DNA of 64,000 bases from Malania oleifera. Taxonomy: Eukaryota > Streptophyta > Magnoliopsida > Santalales > Ximeniaceae. Shown one piece after another: positions 42,192-53,830 of this stretch. Both the position numbers and the translations under genes were made by a program. The DNA lies in contig NC_080423.1 of NCBI RefSeq assembly GCF_029873635.1, forward strand, positions 100,068,991 through 100,132,990. The letters run 5' to 3'. The notes under the pieces were generated by a model, which saw nothing but the letters and a program-made list of their open reading frames with translations, had not been told where the DNA came from and did no database searches. Each line of letters begins with the position of its first letter. Position 1 is the stretch's first letter.

Positions 42192-42510
42192 TGTAATGCC
42201 CCAACCTGGGTCTGTTAGGGAGCACTGCGTCTCTCCTCCTCCACCTGGACCAGACAACAAGAGGCGGGCCTTATCAGACTAATGACTGGCCCCGTCAAAC
42301 AAACACGTGTCCTTTTCAATGTGTTTTGTCTTCACTCACACACTTCCCGAGAAAACTTCTCAGGTGGTCACCCATCCCAAGATTGCTTCAAGACAAACAC
42401 GCTTAACTATGAAGTTCTTATGGGAAAGCTCCCGAAAAAAAAGGTGCACCTTATTGATATAAGTAGTAACATCTAATCCTTTTTAAGTCTTTCATCCATG
42501 GGGTATCACA
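42192..42510 (-). mobile_element. Cassandra-like TRIM solo LTR with 5S-rRNA-like promoter
   Basis: A 319-bp LTR (minus strand TGTGATACCCC...GGGGCATTACA) with the perfect 5-bp TSD GACGA at 42187-42191 and 42511-42515. On the minus strand it contains a 5S rRNA-like block: AAGAACTTCATAGTTAAGCG, then GGGATGGGTGACC about 30 nt later. These match the A box and C box of the internal RNA polymerase III promoter of 5S genes, the hallmark of Cassandra elements. No second LTR, so it is a solo LTR. Confidence 0.9.
42365..42420 (-). promoter_or_regulatory. 5S-like internal Pol III promoter in the Cassandra LTR
   Basis: The reversed A box (AGTTAAGCG, within 42398-42410) and C box (GGATGGGTGACC, 42366-42377) are in the order and near spacing of plant 5S rRNA genes. 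Only this inner part is 5S-like, so it is not a 5S gene. Confidence 0.75.
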
Positions 42511-42786
42511 GACGAGCCACTACTCCTCGTTGACAAGTCCAAGCAATAGTCTCATCGACGAATGCTTACTCCTCATCGACGAGATTCAGGCCCTGAAAAT
42601 GGCCCTCTCGGTAACTTCTCGTCAACGAGACACACGTCTCCGCCGACGATCCCAAGAGCCTCGCTCATCGACAGGCACTTCTACACTCATCGACGAGACC
42701 CTACTGAAATCTCTTTTTGAAAAATTCATTTTCTTTCCTTTCTATTATTATTTAATTACTATAATTCTTCGGGTCTCTACACCTTA

Positions 42787-43080
42787 AACACAATGACACT
42801 ACTCATAAATGCTAAGCTGAAGGAGGGTTTGCGTCCACCACTATAAAAAGGGATCATAGGAGGAGGTAAGCATCTCAAATCCACTTCTTTCTACTGTTGC
42901 AATTCATTATTAGTCCCTTACTTAGACATTGGAGTGATCCTTCGAAGTACACCATGGGTTCTCCAAGTTATTCTTGATTTTTTTTAGGTGGTCATAATCG
43001 AGGAACGATTCGTGAAGGTCGTTCAATTTTCAGCAACAACACATGACAAAAAAATTGACAACGTTTTACATTGGTTGTCA
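42787..43080 (+). repeat. Possible gypsy (Tat-like) LTR remnant, target of LTR H
   Basis: Continues the sequence at 32831-32883 across LTR H. It has a TATA box (CTATAAAAAGG at about 42841) followed by 'catt..gtcccttacttagacattggagtgatccttcgaagtacacc', a layout I associate with Tat-lineage LTRs. No TSD or coding region supports it, so confidence is low. Confidence 0.35.
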
Positions 43081-45325
43081 ACTATTTAACACAACTTCGT
43101 TCCTTTATCTGAACTTGGGACCAATTATGTGTACAAAGGCTTTGTGTTACAGAAGCGAAGTACACGTTTGTGTGTTTTTTTAGCAAGCTTATTTAATTGT
43201 CAAATCATATGCAAGCTATCAAAAAAATCTTCGAGCATAATTATCAAATCTTTACAAGTGGTTTGGTAATACTATAAAAAAATTATAAAAAATGAAAATA
43301 AGAGACAAAAATAAAAAATTAAAAGTTGAAATTATAAATGAAAAACCAATGATCTATTTTTTATTAATATTTTTAAAACTAAAATAAATGAACATTTTGA
43401 ATTAAACAAATGCTCATTTTTTGTCTTTAACCAAATAATAATTGTAAAATATGATTACAATAATAAAAGTATACATAAATAAAAACAATTTTTTTATATA
43501 ATTATTTTAATCAGTTATTATTTACTTTAAAAGAAAAATCTTATTATATATGATGATTTAAATATTGCAAAAATATTTTGGAAATAATTTTTATTATTTT
43601 TGAAACTTATTTAATTATGTTTTAAATTAGTATAACAATTTAATTTAATTTTTAATTATAAACTAATAAATAAAGAAAATTCGAAAAGGTTATTTATAGA
43701 TACTAATATATTGTGACAATAGATTGTAAAAATGACTAAAAATAATAAAATATGAATTTTTCACAAGTAGTTAAAAATCTCAACAGAAATAAAAAACAAA
43801 CGTAGAAAAAAATGTTTCATAATTTTTTTTCACTATGGATAAACAAAAATAAAAATTAAAAACATAAAAGATACCAAACAAGTCCAAACAAAATTAAGAG
43901 GAAAACCACCATTTAATATCTCAACAACCCAATTGTTGAACATGAATGTTGTAAGTACTATTTCAACTTAACAACTAAGAAAAATGCCAAATAACACAAA
44001 TTTAACGTATAACTTTATTAGAATGGTGGCATTGACATTGTGTTAGCATGTGATACATGATCACATGAATTCGCTTAATATGTTAAAGCACTATAAGAAA
44101 ATGGGCACGGTTATTATTTTAGACTATTGCAAAATGCTATTAACAAGTACAAATTTTTAGAATATACATTGATCTTTATTGACGTGTTTTTAAATAAGGA
44201 AGAATCATATGGTCACTAGAAGGGCATATGTTTTGATCCAATTAATAATTAAATCGAAACACCCATACGAACAATATATCTTGCGGCATAAATATTCCTT
44301 TATCAAATAATGAAATGTAAAATGACATGATATTCCTATTCACATTATATGAACTTCACTTATATCAAAAGGGTATCATTGCGATTGCAAATTAGGAATT
44401 TGTGAGAAAAAAAAATTGTATTAATTTTTTTTAAAAAAAAATTCATACAAATTTAAATTTAAGATTTAAATTCTACACTACCAACAAAATAATATTTTGG
44501 TTCATATTATATTAAACTGGTATCTTTTAACTTGTTCAACCAAAAGGGAGAGCCTAACTAAAAAATTATATTTTGATTATTCCATGTTTCACGGTTAACT
44601 AGTTTTATTTATTTATTTTCAAGTAGTTGTATTTTTTATTATACTTGCAAACTTATCATTTGCACGTAGTTACTTGATTGAAGTTATTTTTTATCATAGA
44701 ATGATTATTAATTTTTCTATTATTAAAGAATTCAAATTTAATAATAATATTCTTTAAAAAAAATGATTAAAATGAAAAATTAGGCTACTTAATGAATGTT
44801 TCTTGAGTCGTTGGCTTTCTTGTTTTATAAGTCGATTTTTAGCCATAAATAGTCCTTAAAATGTATTTTTTTTTCAAATTTTGTAGTTAAAATTATATAT
44901 ATTTTACTTATTTCTTAAAAACAACGACACAATGACTTTGTTAACTAAATCAAATTTATATTTAAATAAAAAATTATATTAATGGACTTCAAAGATACCT
45001 GTTTATATAAGTTACAACGTATTTAAAAATATATATCATCAAGTTGTTTTTATTTAAAAAAAAACCATCTATTAAAATACTTAGAGCTTGAAAAATGCAT
45101 TTTAAGAATCTTACTTTAATATTTATTTACTAGAAATAGAGGTAGTGGTTTGCGAGTAGTTCCATATTACTTTATTAACATAAAATTTACATATTTTCTC
45201 ATATAATTTAATAATAGTGATTTATATTAACTGTAATATTATGTTTGATTTGTAAAGTATAACATATTGAAAATGAAATTAATTAAAAATTTAAGTGGAT
45301 AATATTAAAAAAATAAAAAAAATAA
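43081..45325. other. AT-rich intergenic DNA
   Basis: Very AT-rich with no recognisable coding sequence. A CACTATAAGAAAA string at 44089 resembles a CACTA transposon end, but no partner end was found. Confidence 0.5.
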
Positions 45326-45677
45326 GGGTGAAAGATACTAACGTGCTCCGAGGTTTGAAAAAATTATGATGACATTCTCTGAAATTTAAAAAATTCTAAG
45401 AACCTCTCTTGAAATTTCAAAAATCTCATATACTTTTCATGAGATTTGTAAAAAAGACATACACCTCTCCTTGTATTTTGCAAAAGAGATAAGTTGTTTT
45501 AAGAGATGTTTATGTCTTTTTGACAAATCTCAAAAAATGTTTATAATATTTTTGAAAGTTCAATGAAGGTTTGTGTCATTTTTGACAAATCTTATAAAAG
45601 ATCTTTAAGATTTTTGAAACTTTGGGTGATGTTTATGTCTTTTTGCCAAGACTAGGGGTAAGTGAGTATCTTTTATC
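45326..45677. mobile_element. MITE-like repeat about 460 bp upstream of ATAD3
   Basis: Starts GGGTGAAAGATACTAAC and ends GTGAGTATCTTTTATC. The ends are inverted repeats sharing AAAGATACT.AC. The interior has short segments of alternating orientation (gagatttgt...acaaatctc), giving a partly palindromic 352-bp repeat. A partial relative lies at 8879-9045. TSD unclear. Confidence 0.55.
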
Positions 45678-45839
45678 AAAAGAATAAAGTTTTATTATAT
45701 TTATTTTCATTTTAAATGGGCCTCAATATTTTTAAAATTTTATTTTTATGAATGTTTTAAATATAACAAAAATCTTAAAAATAAAACCAAAAAATAATAT
45801 ATATTTTTTGAGATTTGAAAAAAAAAAAAATTACGATCA

Positions 45840-46135
45840 TTTTCGACCGAGCCGGCATCTGGTGACGAACCGGGGTTCGGTCTAAACCCAGAAAACCGCC
45901 AATAAGATTGACAATTCACACCAACCCTTTCTTAAATCTCATAAAACCCTACAAAAACCCTCTCTCGGCAGTTGCCCGTCTCTTGCTCCCTCCCTCTCTC
46001 CCGCTGTGTGGAGTTTTTGACATCCCTTTTCATGCTTCTCAAGTCATGCATCTTACCTTGACACCAACACCATTTCCAATTCGTCTCGAATTCTAGAACT
46101 AGGGTTTTTCTCTTTTGAAAGATAAGAGGGAGAAT
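45840..46135 (+). promoter_or_regulatory. Promoter and 5' UTR of the ATAD3-like gene
   Basis: The base composition changes sharply from AT-rich to mixed at about 45840. A CT-rich leader (45955-46010) and the common plant leader string CTAGGGTTTTTCTC (46100-46113) precede the ATG. No clear TATA box. The transcription start is inferred. Confidence 0.5.
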
Positions 46136-46724
46136 ATGGCAAGAACTTGTGCTGCTGGGCTCATTTCGGCCTTAGCCTCTGCTTCTCTGGGTATTGACTG
46201 TGCATATGCCGATGGTTCCTTCAGCTTTTCACCTTTCCATTCTTCTTCTTCTTCTTCTCCGGCTGCGCCCCAAGGTTCCCCTGGAATTCCTCAACACGAA
46301 TCCTCATCATCGAAAGAAGAGGCTCCTCCGCGGGTTCGCAATGATAACCCGCGCACCACCTCAGCTGGGTTCGATCCTGAAGCATTGGAGAGAGGCGCCA
46401 AGGCGCTTCGGGAGATTAGCAGCTCTGCCCATGCCAAGAAGGTATTATATATATATTTTGCAATTTTTAATGGGTATTATGTATATAATCCTGAAAATAT
46501 TTTTGGATTTGTTAATTTGTTTTGGTTCATTGCGAAGTTTCTGCAAGTGAGCATGATGTGATTTGTTAATTTTTTGGTGATGCGCTCTGATTTTTTAATG
46601 GATTTAATGGTTGATGGTGTTGATGCAGGTGTTTGAGGTGATGAAGAAGCAGGAGGAAACAAGACAAACAGAGTTGGCTACAAAGGCGTTGGAGTTTAAA
46701 GCAATGCAAGCTCACTCTGAAACA
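46136..46724 (+). CDS. ATAD3: ATAD3-type mitochondrial AAA-ATPase, first two exons only
   Basis: ATAD3 proteins are inner-membrane AAA+ ATPases that help organise mitochondrial nucleoids and membranes. Exon 1 is 46136-46441 (102 codons, donor AAG|gtatt). Exon 2 is 46629-46724 (32 codons, donor ACA|gtaaga). The N-terminus has a hydrophobic Ala/Leu-rich start, a Ser/Pro-rich stretch, then RVRNDNPRTTSAGFDPEALE and RGAKALREI, which are strongly conserved in plant ATAD3. Exon 2 begins the coiled coil (VFEVMKKQEETRQTELATKA). The ATG at 46136 fits the family start. The next exon, expected to start near ERQR and continue the coiled coil, and the whole AAA domain were not found in the remaining 17 kb. 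The gene may have a giant intron or be truncated. Confidence 0.85.
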
Positions 46725-47940
46725 GTAAGACTGATATTTCTTGACGTAGACACTATGGATACCTCGGTTCTGCTCTCAGCAAACCTAATATAAGGGAAAG
46801 AGAATAGACAATTGAACTTTATAATATTTTTTATTTCTGGAAAATAGAAAGCTCTCTTTAAGAGGCTTTTGTTTCCTACTTTTCCCGAAGTAGGAAAAGT
46901 CTCATGTTACCAAGTCACCTATGCATGTTTCATGTATCTCTGGAAGTTATTAGGATTTAATGGCATGGTAGAGAACAAGAAATCCTCCAAAATAGAAGTA
47001 AGAAAAAAAGAGAAGATAAAAAATAGAACAAAAACAATAAAACAAGATTCAAACAATCAGACTAACAAAGCCAACCAACCCTGTTGGATATCTGAAACCT
47101 CACTCCTTTAGAACAACTAGCAGAAGCACACCAAAGCGAGGTCAAATAGTAAATCTTCTCTCAAGCATAAATCATATCGTCAATAAATCAACAAATTTCA
47201 AAGGTTTATAGTGTTTAGAAGCATAAGACCAAGGATAAAGGGAACGGTCCCATTAAGGGGTGTCCATGGCTGTTGAGAAGGGAATTAAATTCATGAAAAG
47301 GTGTAGTAATGGAATTTTTTACATCAAGGACCTGAATGAGTTGAATATAGAATTAAAAAAGAAGGTTAGTGAGGAAACCCTTACTGCGAAGAAGAAATGG
47401 GAGATGTGTCAGGCAAGGAGGGTGATTTTTATGGTGATTTTGGTTACAATGGAGGGCTACTTATAGATGAGATTCGTGAACAAGGAGGCTTTGGATCACA
47501 TTTTTAGATTTATTGGATGTGCCTTCTTTGCAGTCTCCTCCTCCTGAGAATGATTTGGAGATATTGGTTTGGGGAATGGTAAAGAAAATGAGGGGAAAGG
47601 GGAAGACAAGAATGATAGGAATGAGATAAATTATTCTCCTACTTTTATGTCTCATTTTGAACATGTGGTGGATAAGAAGGGTACATGGTTTGTTGATTTG
47701 GAGGGAAAGGAAGTCCGTCTGGTTGGTGGTAAAAAAATCAAGGCTAGGAATGGGGGTGGGTAAATGCTGTGGGTTTTGTTTAGGTTCTGTTCGGGGAGTG
47801 GGCAGTTGTGGTTTGGGTAGTCTTTTTCATTGTTTTAATCTTCTGAGGATATCTTGTCCTTTCTGAATTGAAATATCATTTTCTCTTAATATATCTTCTT
47901 TTATTAGTTTTGAGAAAAAAAAATCTTCTCCCATAACAAA
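46725..47940. other. Putative ATAD3 intron start; unidentified degenerate sequence
   Basis: The donor at 46725 opens this region. The stretch 47250-47870 has several short overlapping open frames (including KGTWFVDLEGKEVRLVGGKK) and a G-rich, coding-like composition. I do not recognise the family. It could be the ORF1 region of a LINE, given the LINE fragment next to it. Confidence 0.35.
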
Positions 47941-47969
47941 GATTTGTTCAGTTTTTTTTTTTCCATAAA

Positions 47970-48420
47970 TATACAAGCATTTCTTTTAATCCATAAACCT
48001 CACAGAACTGCAATAACCACACATATCATCAAAGCATAAGCATCCTTCCTTCACCAAAACCAGCAAAAGTAGTAGCCAACAAATCCTCCACTGGCTTCAA
48101 ACAAACCCAATTTTCTCCCAAAAGACCAAAAAGCTTATTCCATATATTCCAAGTAAACAAATAGTGCAAAAACAAATGAGATGTTGAACTATCAAGACAA
48201 AGGAAACATTTGTCAAGAGAAAGTGCCCTTAAAGGTCTCCTACTCTGCAGCAGATTGTCGGTGTTAACTCTATTTTGAACAGCCAAGAAAATAAAAGCCT
48301 TGATCTTTGAGGGAACTTTTGCCTTCCAAATAATTCTATGGGGTGCATATTAGCATTAATCAGAGTCACAAAAATGATTTGCAAAAATAACACTCTGGGG
48401 AGTTTAAAGACCAAGAATGT
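47970..48420 (-). pseudogene. L1-type LINE fragment: zinc-knuckle (zf-RVT) region
   Basis: Minus-strand reading gives VQNRVNTDNLLQ.R, then LSLDKCFLCLDSSTSHLFLH and WNIWNKLFGLLG. This is the C-terminal zf-RVT domain of plant L1 elements. A frame break separates it from the upstream KVPSKIKAFIFL-like segment near 48290-48320. It is a short dead fragment. Confidence 0.7.
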
Positions 48421-50539
48421 CTGTCCATCCCAAAGGAGGAGGACAAGTCCCCAGTAACATCAACAAGGAAGACAACTCCTCTTCCTCTCCATCATTAAGA
48501 GTTACATGGAAATGGAGTCCCAAGAAAATGAATGATCTTTAGAAATCAAAAAAAGGAAATAACCTCATTATGACCTGAACTCAAATGATAAAGACAAGGA
48601 AAAGACTAGAATAAAGCAGCATTACCCACCTAGAAGTCTTCCCAAAAATGAATACGAGAACCATTACCCAAGACAGCCTTAGTGTGAGGAACAAAGAGGG
48701 GGTAGAGCTGTGGAATGCACCTCCATGGGCTTTCTAAATAATATCTAATTCCTTAATTAGCATCCCCGCCATGCATGCATATCAAATATACTTTTAACAA
48801 TTCTTTTCCTGAGAGAGGACCTCTTGAAGGGAAACCACCATGATCATATAGCCAAAAGAGCAGTGTTTTCAGACACCAACTTACCAAGACCTGTACCTGC
48901 CTCCAAAGGAGCAGTGTTTTGAGAATGCTATTTGGCTATTTTATTAGTTTCTGTATTAAAAAGAATCTCTGAAGGTGCATTTGTTCTAATGGTTTGGCTA
49001 GGATAGACTTGGATAATAACGTAGCCTGTGCATGGCGCGCCCAACCTAGGGAAGGGGACAGAACAAGGGGAGGCTCCTTGTACTGTGGGTGTAGTATAGA
49101 GCTTGCCAGTTGTTCCCCTCCCCCCCCCCCCCGCGGGCGTGGCCAGCAAATGATAAGACATGGGGCTAGCAACTCTGTACAGCTGAAAAAAAAAAAAATC
49201 ATTAAAAATAATCTAACTTACCCTTCATTTGAATGTAGCACAATTGCATGATTGATGGAATTTCAGGGAATTTTTCATTTCAATGTCTACCTAATACTAT
49301 CTATGCTGCACCAAACAAGACAAGCGAATCACAGGTTAGGACGAATGCCTTATGCTCCTCTATGGTGTATTTTTGTGCTTCCAAATCAGAAATGGGAGTT
49401 TTCTATAGAGCAGGTGATGAAAGTAGGCTGAGATTTTGGATGGACTCGTGAAGTGGTGGTGGATCTTGAACAAGAATTTTCAGGATTTACATGCACTAGG
49501 TAGTGTCTGAGAATCAGCATTTCTCAGTTTGTGAAAGGAATAATGCGGTGAATATTGAAAGATTAAGAGTTGGACTTTATGGATCTTTGAAATTTGATAG
49601 GCACATATATTTATTTTCGGACTTATATTTACAGATCCTTATTGATTTTGTGATAAGATGCAATCAAATAAATCTTTGAAGCTTCTTAGTTGAAGTTGGC
49701 TTGGGAGTTGGAAATTAGAAGTTCCTAATCTGCATGAAACCAACAATTTCACTGCCTGGTGGTACCCCTATTGCGTGCTTCCTGGTGGTGGTTTCTTATT
49801 ATCATGCATCTGTTCATGCTTTATGAAGTTATTTTTTGGCAGGTGTGCATATAATATAGGTTTTTGCTTCTTTTACTTCCAATATGTTAAATAAAGGAAC
49901 TTATTCTTCTCTCTTTCCTCATTTTACCTGGCTGTTATTTGTTGTGCAAGCAGATATTTCTCAAATTTATGTAATTTCTACTTCTAGTTTTAACCCAAGT
50001 TAAAAAAAAAACATAAATATTAAACCTGGAGGGGACACGATATGCTGAAAAATGGATTGTCAATCTATGAACCTTTGTGAAAAATTTTAAAAAAAAAAAT
50101 TTAATGGCTGTAAATAGATTACTCGTTTCAGAGGCATCCTTCTTGAGTGGAATAAGCTTTTTTTTGGTTCTTGAGATTTAATTGTGATTGGAAGGGCCTC
50201 CTACTTATTTGCAATTCTTTTCTTGTTTTTCCATTTATTTTGCTTTTTTTTTTTTCCCGTCATTCACGTACGTGCACTTCCTGCACATATATTTTCTTTT
50301 TTTATTTTTATTTTTATCAGAAACATATAATTTCTTTTTTTGCAGTAATTTTTATTAAGAAACATATTGGAGAGATGAGGAATTCGAACATCAATAAATA
50401 TTTGTAGAAAAAGTATTATTGGAGAGAGAGAAGAGGGGGAGGGGTGGATTTTAGACATGTGCAAATGGCTTTTCCTCTTGATAAAGAAGAATTACTGTAA
50501 ACTCCTGCGACAGTGGGCTGCCCTCATCTCTCCCCCTCC

Positions 50540-50580
<41 letters not shown>

Positions 50581-51090
50581 TTGCACATTTTTGAGAAGCA
50601 TGGATTGTGTGTATCAGCATTGTGCTGGCCAGTGCACTCTTTTGCTGAAAGAGTTCCCTTCAAAATCAGTGTGGAGAAGATATAGATGCTTAGGCTCCAT
50701 TCTTCTCCTGGAATTTCCAACAATCATCTTCCCCAAATTAATATTCAGTTACATCATTAGCTGATTTAAAGACAAAAGAAGAATTTCTGGACTTTCTTGC
50801 TTGTCTGAGTTCTCCATCTGAAGTTACCAGATGCAGGAGTTATGTTACTGTTCAATGGATTTATTGGCCCCATGGTTCAAGTTAATTAATTGGAGTTGCT
50901 AGAGCTTTTCTGAGTTCAATTTTTTTAAAGTTGAGTGTTGGGCCAAAGTGCAGGCTATGTAATGCACCGTCTAGGTTCTATCAGGTGTCTCTTTAAATCA
51001 TCTCTCATTCAGAGTGGCAAAAGACACTATATATTCTTCATTCGCAACATATAGTTGCTCACTGCTTGCTTCAGGATATTATGCTGTTGG
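48421..51090. other. Unannotated DNA between LINE fragment and element L
   Basis: No coding region that I can support. Contains a C13-14 run near 49118-49131, an A12 run ending at 49198 that could mark an old retroposed copy, and the microsatellite at 50537-50581. Confidence 0.4.
50537..50581. repeat. (TC)n(AC)n microsatellite
   Basis: About eleven TC units followed by about eleven AC units. A similar (TC)n(AC)n run lies at 54491-54528. Confidence 0.95.
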
Positions 51091-51095
51091 AGATG

Positions 51096-53825
51096 TGATG
51101 AGGGGCAGCATCAAGATTCTGCAGCCACGGAGAAATTAGAAGAGAAGAAGGAAGGGAAGGTAGGAGAGAGGAGATACCAGGAAGAAAACTCACGTTCACT
51201 TCAATTCAAATTCATCAACAACTGCCTACATCATGTCTTTCACACGCTATTTATAAGAAAGCCTCTAAGCATATGAAATTACACACATACCCCTAAAACT
51301 ACATCACATTTCAAACATTCCCCTAGAATACACAATTACTACAAACAATCCTCAAATAAATATAATCTTATACTAATTAATACTGAACAGTGAACACACA
51401 TAATAAACTTCTAACCACACATAAATAAACTACTAACTTAACCCCACAATACCTTAACCCAACTCTTCTTAATTATTTTCCAGTAAGGATCGTACCAAGG
51501 TCTTTACGTCTTGTCTTACATCAACTCTCCCCCAGTTAGAAAAAATTCGGCCTCGAATTGGAGGATCAAAAGGGAGAAGCGGACTTGGACTTTTCGAAAA
51601 GCCAACACTTGAATGAGGCAAGAAACCACGTTCCATTGGCGGCACCATAAACTTGACTTGAGAATCAACATCAATGAACTCAATGGGGATGAAAAACTCT
51701 ACAATAGGAATGTTTGAAGGACTTTGGATGTCTTCAAGCACATTAATTTCCTTCCTTGTATTGTCTTCAAGCAGAGTATTTATAACTCTGATTCTTTGTC
51801 CTGGTTCATTGGTAGAGCGGACTTCAAAATGATTTTCTTCCCATTATAGTGAAAGACAAATGTGTTCGAGTCCTTGAGTCACACCTAAATCATCCAAACA
51901 AGGAGAACCATGTAGTACTTGGCCAATGTTCATGGGTATGATGTCACACAAAACATTATCAAAATAGTCACCCATTTGGATAGGAACCAAACATCTTTCA
52001 CAAACGTGTATGGTAATGTTGTCAATCCAAGATATCTCATAGGACAGGGGGGAGGTTCTGGAAGAAGCTGCATATGAGTGACTCCATTTTTAGAAACCAC
52101 ATTCGTAGGACATCTTCCATCAATGATGAATTTGCATACATTTCCTTTACACTTGAGAAATGTGTGGAAAAGCTTGAAATTGTGCCCAAACAATGATAAA
52201 TGGCATTCCTTTGTCCAATAATTTGTCACCATATTGCCGGATTTATGCAAGATGTTGCAGCTATATATCACCAACAGCCCTTTAACACAATTTGCCTTCA
52301 ATTCTCAAAATAATCATGCAAACCCATAAAGTTAACTCCGAATTTTGAAGAAATATCTTTAATTCACCTTGATATTGATTGTCCTGCTGAAATGAAACAA
52401 ATTCATGAAGAAAACTCACAAATTATAGAAATAAAACCTGATTTTTAATGCTGGCAGTGACAATTTCTAGGGTTTCATGCCAAATTATCGCGCTTGCTTA
52501 CACAATTTCAAGTTAGGAACCAAAATATCATGAGAAAACACCAATTTATCTTAATTCTGGCAGCAGGAGTGAAGTTCGGCAGAATCCCACTCGCAGTCGC
52601 CGGTGCGTGGGGTGCGTGAGTTGCCGACAGCGACTTTTCGGCAATGATTTTCTGGTGAGTAATAGATCGAAGGGTGGTGAGTCAAATGGTGGTGGTGGTG
52701 TCAAGAAAAACTCCCACAATGGTGGATTTTGAAGGGGGTGGTGGCTGGAGAATTTCAGGTGGCACGTGGCTTCACAGCTGGTCGGTTGGTGATGAAATTT
52801 TGAGGGGAAAGGTTTTGGGGGGTGCTGTTTTTGGTGGTATGGGTCGTGTGACTCGTGTTTTGTACGATGGTGGCTGGAAAGTGGTGTTTGAAGAAATGGG
52901 GACTTGGCTGGAATTTTCTGAAAAGTTCTGAAACTTCAGAACTGCTTTCGTTTTTTTTTAAAAACTGAAATATCAAAAAGGAAATGATGAGACGCGAGAG
53001 TGCCAGAGAAGAAGAGATTAATGGAGAGATTGGAAGATGAAGAAGAAGAGGAAAAGTAGAAGAAGGTGGAAGAAACAGAGAGATTAATTGCTGGACAGAG
53101 ACTGCTGCAAGTAGAGGAGACAGCAACAGAATTTAGAAATCGGAGAGTTGAGAGAACTATGGGAGAGAATTAAGAGAAGAAGAAGAAGAAGAGGAGTAGA
53201 GAAACAGACAAGAAGAAGAGGGCATACTGTTGCTGGGCAGCAGCAAATTTTGGACAGAACAGGAGATCATAAGCAGAGATGAAAGAAGAAGAGAACGAAG
53301 AAAAAGAAGAGAAGAGGAGAAGAGTGCAGGAGAATGGGTGGACTGAAATGGAATAATGGAGATTGTGGTTGGGCTCTGATACCAAATGATGCAGGGGAAG
53401 CATCAAGGTTCTGCAGCCATGGAGAAATTAACAGAGAAGAAGGGGAAGGGAGGAGAGAGGAGAGAGGAGATACCAAAGGGAAAACTCACGTTCAATTCAA
53501 TTCAAATTCATCAACAACTGGCTACATCATGGCATTCACGCACTTTTTATAAGAAAACCTCTAAACATATGAAATTACACACATACCCCTAAAAGTTAAA
53601 ACTACGTTACATTACAAACATACCCCTAGAATACATAATTACTACAAACAAGCCCCCAACATAAATTATCCTAATACAAGCAAATACACACATATGCTTA
53701 AACAACTAAATAACTAAGCACATTTGGGTTTTGGACCCAATAAATCATTCACCCTATTCTTTGACATTAGCCTCCTAATTGGGTCGAAATGATCCATCCA
53801 AGTAGTCGCTTCTCATCCTACATCA
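51096..53825 (-). mobile_element. Element L: non-autonomous LTR retrotransposon (2730 bp)
   Basis: Minus-strand element with LTRs at 51096-51523 (3' LTR) and 53387-53825 (5' LTR). Both begin TGATG and end CATCA. A perfect 5-bp TSD AGATG is present at 51091-51095 and 53826-53830. The primer site (reverse TGGTATCAGAGCCC) is at 53371-53384, two bases from the LTR, and the polypurine tract (ACTGGGGGAGAG read on the minus strand) adjoins the 3' LTR. The 1.86-kb interior has a GA-rich low-complexity leader (53000-53330) and a decayed retropepsin-like piece (GNVCKFIIDGRC then NVVS, about 52130). Reverse transcriptase and integrase are absent, so it would need a helper. Confidence 0.9.
51930..52310 (-). 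pseudogene. Retropepsin-like remnant of element L
   Basis: The frame reads FHTFLKCKGNVCKFIIDGRC followed by NVVSKNGVTHMQLLPEPPPCP. It resembles the gypsy-type aspartic protease segment 'NGKVC..IID.GS..NVVS', but the catalytic D-S/T-G reads D-G-R. A further frame gives FDNVLCDIIPM downstream. Non-functional. Confidence 0.6.
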
Positions 53826-53830
53826 AGATG

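Larger units (their letters stand above)
32884..42781 (-). mobile_element. Solo LTR H, carrying element G and a Cassandra-like LTR
   Basis: Starts TGTAACAACCTGG and ends GGGTCTCTACA, with the perfect 5-bp TSD CCTTA at 32879-32883 and 42782-42786. After removing element G and the Cassandra LTR with their TSDs it is about 2.3 kb. It is a diverged relative of the G/C family: the TATA-like run near 42153 and a palindrome array beyond 42182 are present, but their spacing differs from the other LTRs. No gag-pol of its own. Confidence 0.9.

Noticed and set aside
42366-42410. A 5S rRNA gene
   Set aside because: Only the internal promoter region is 5S-like, and it sits inside an LTR with TSD; this is a Cassandra element.
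44089-44101. CACTATAAGAAAA as a CACTA transposon end
   Set aside because: No inverted partner and no 3-bp TSD were found; too short to support alone.
48936-49198. A tRNA-derived SINE ending in the A12 run
   Set aside because: No convincing A box and B box and no clear TSD around the segment.
53170-53476. Ser/Phe/Leu-rich open frames on the minus strand
   Set aside because: They are translations of a GA-rich low-complexity leader in element L.
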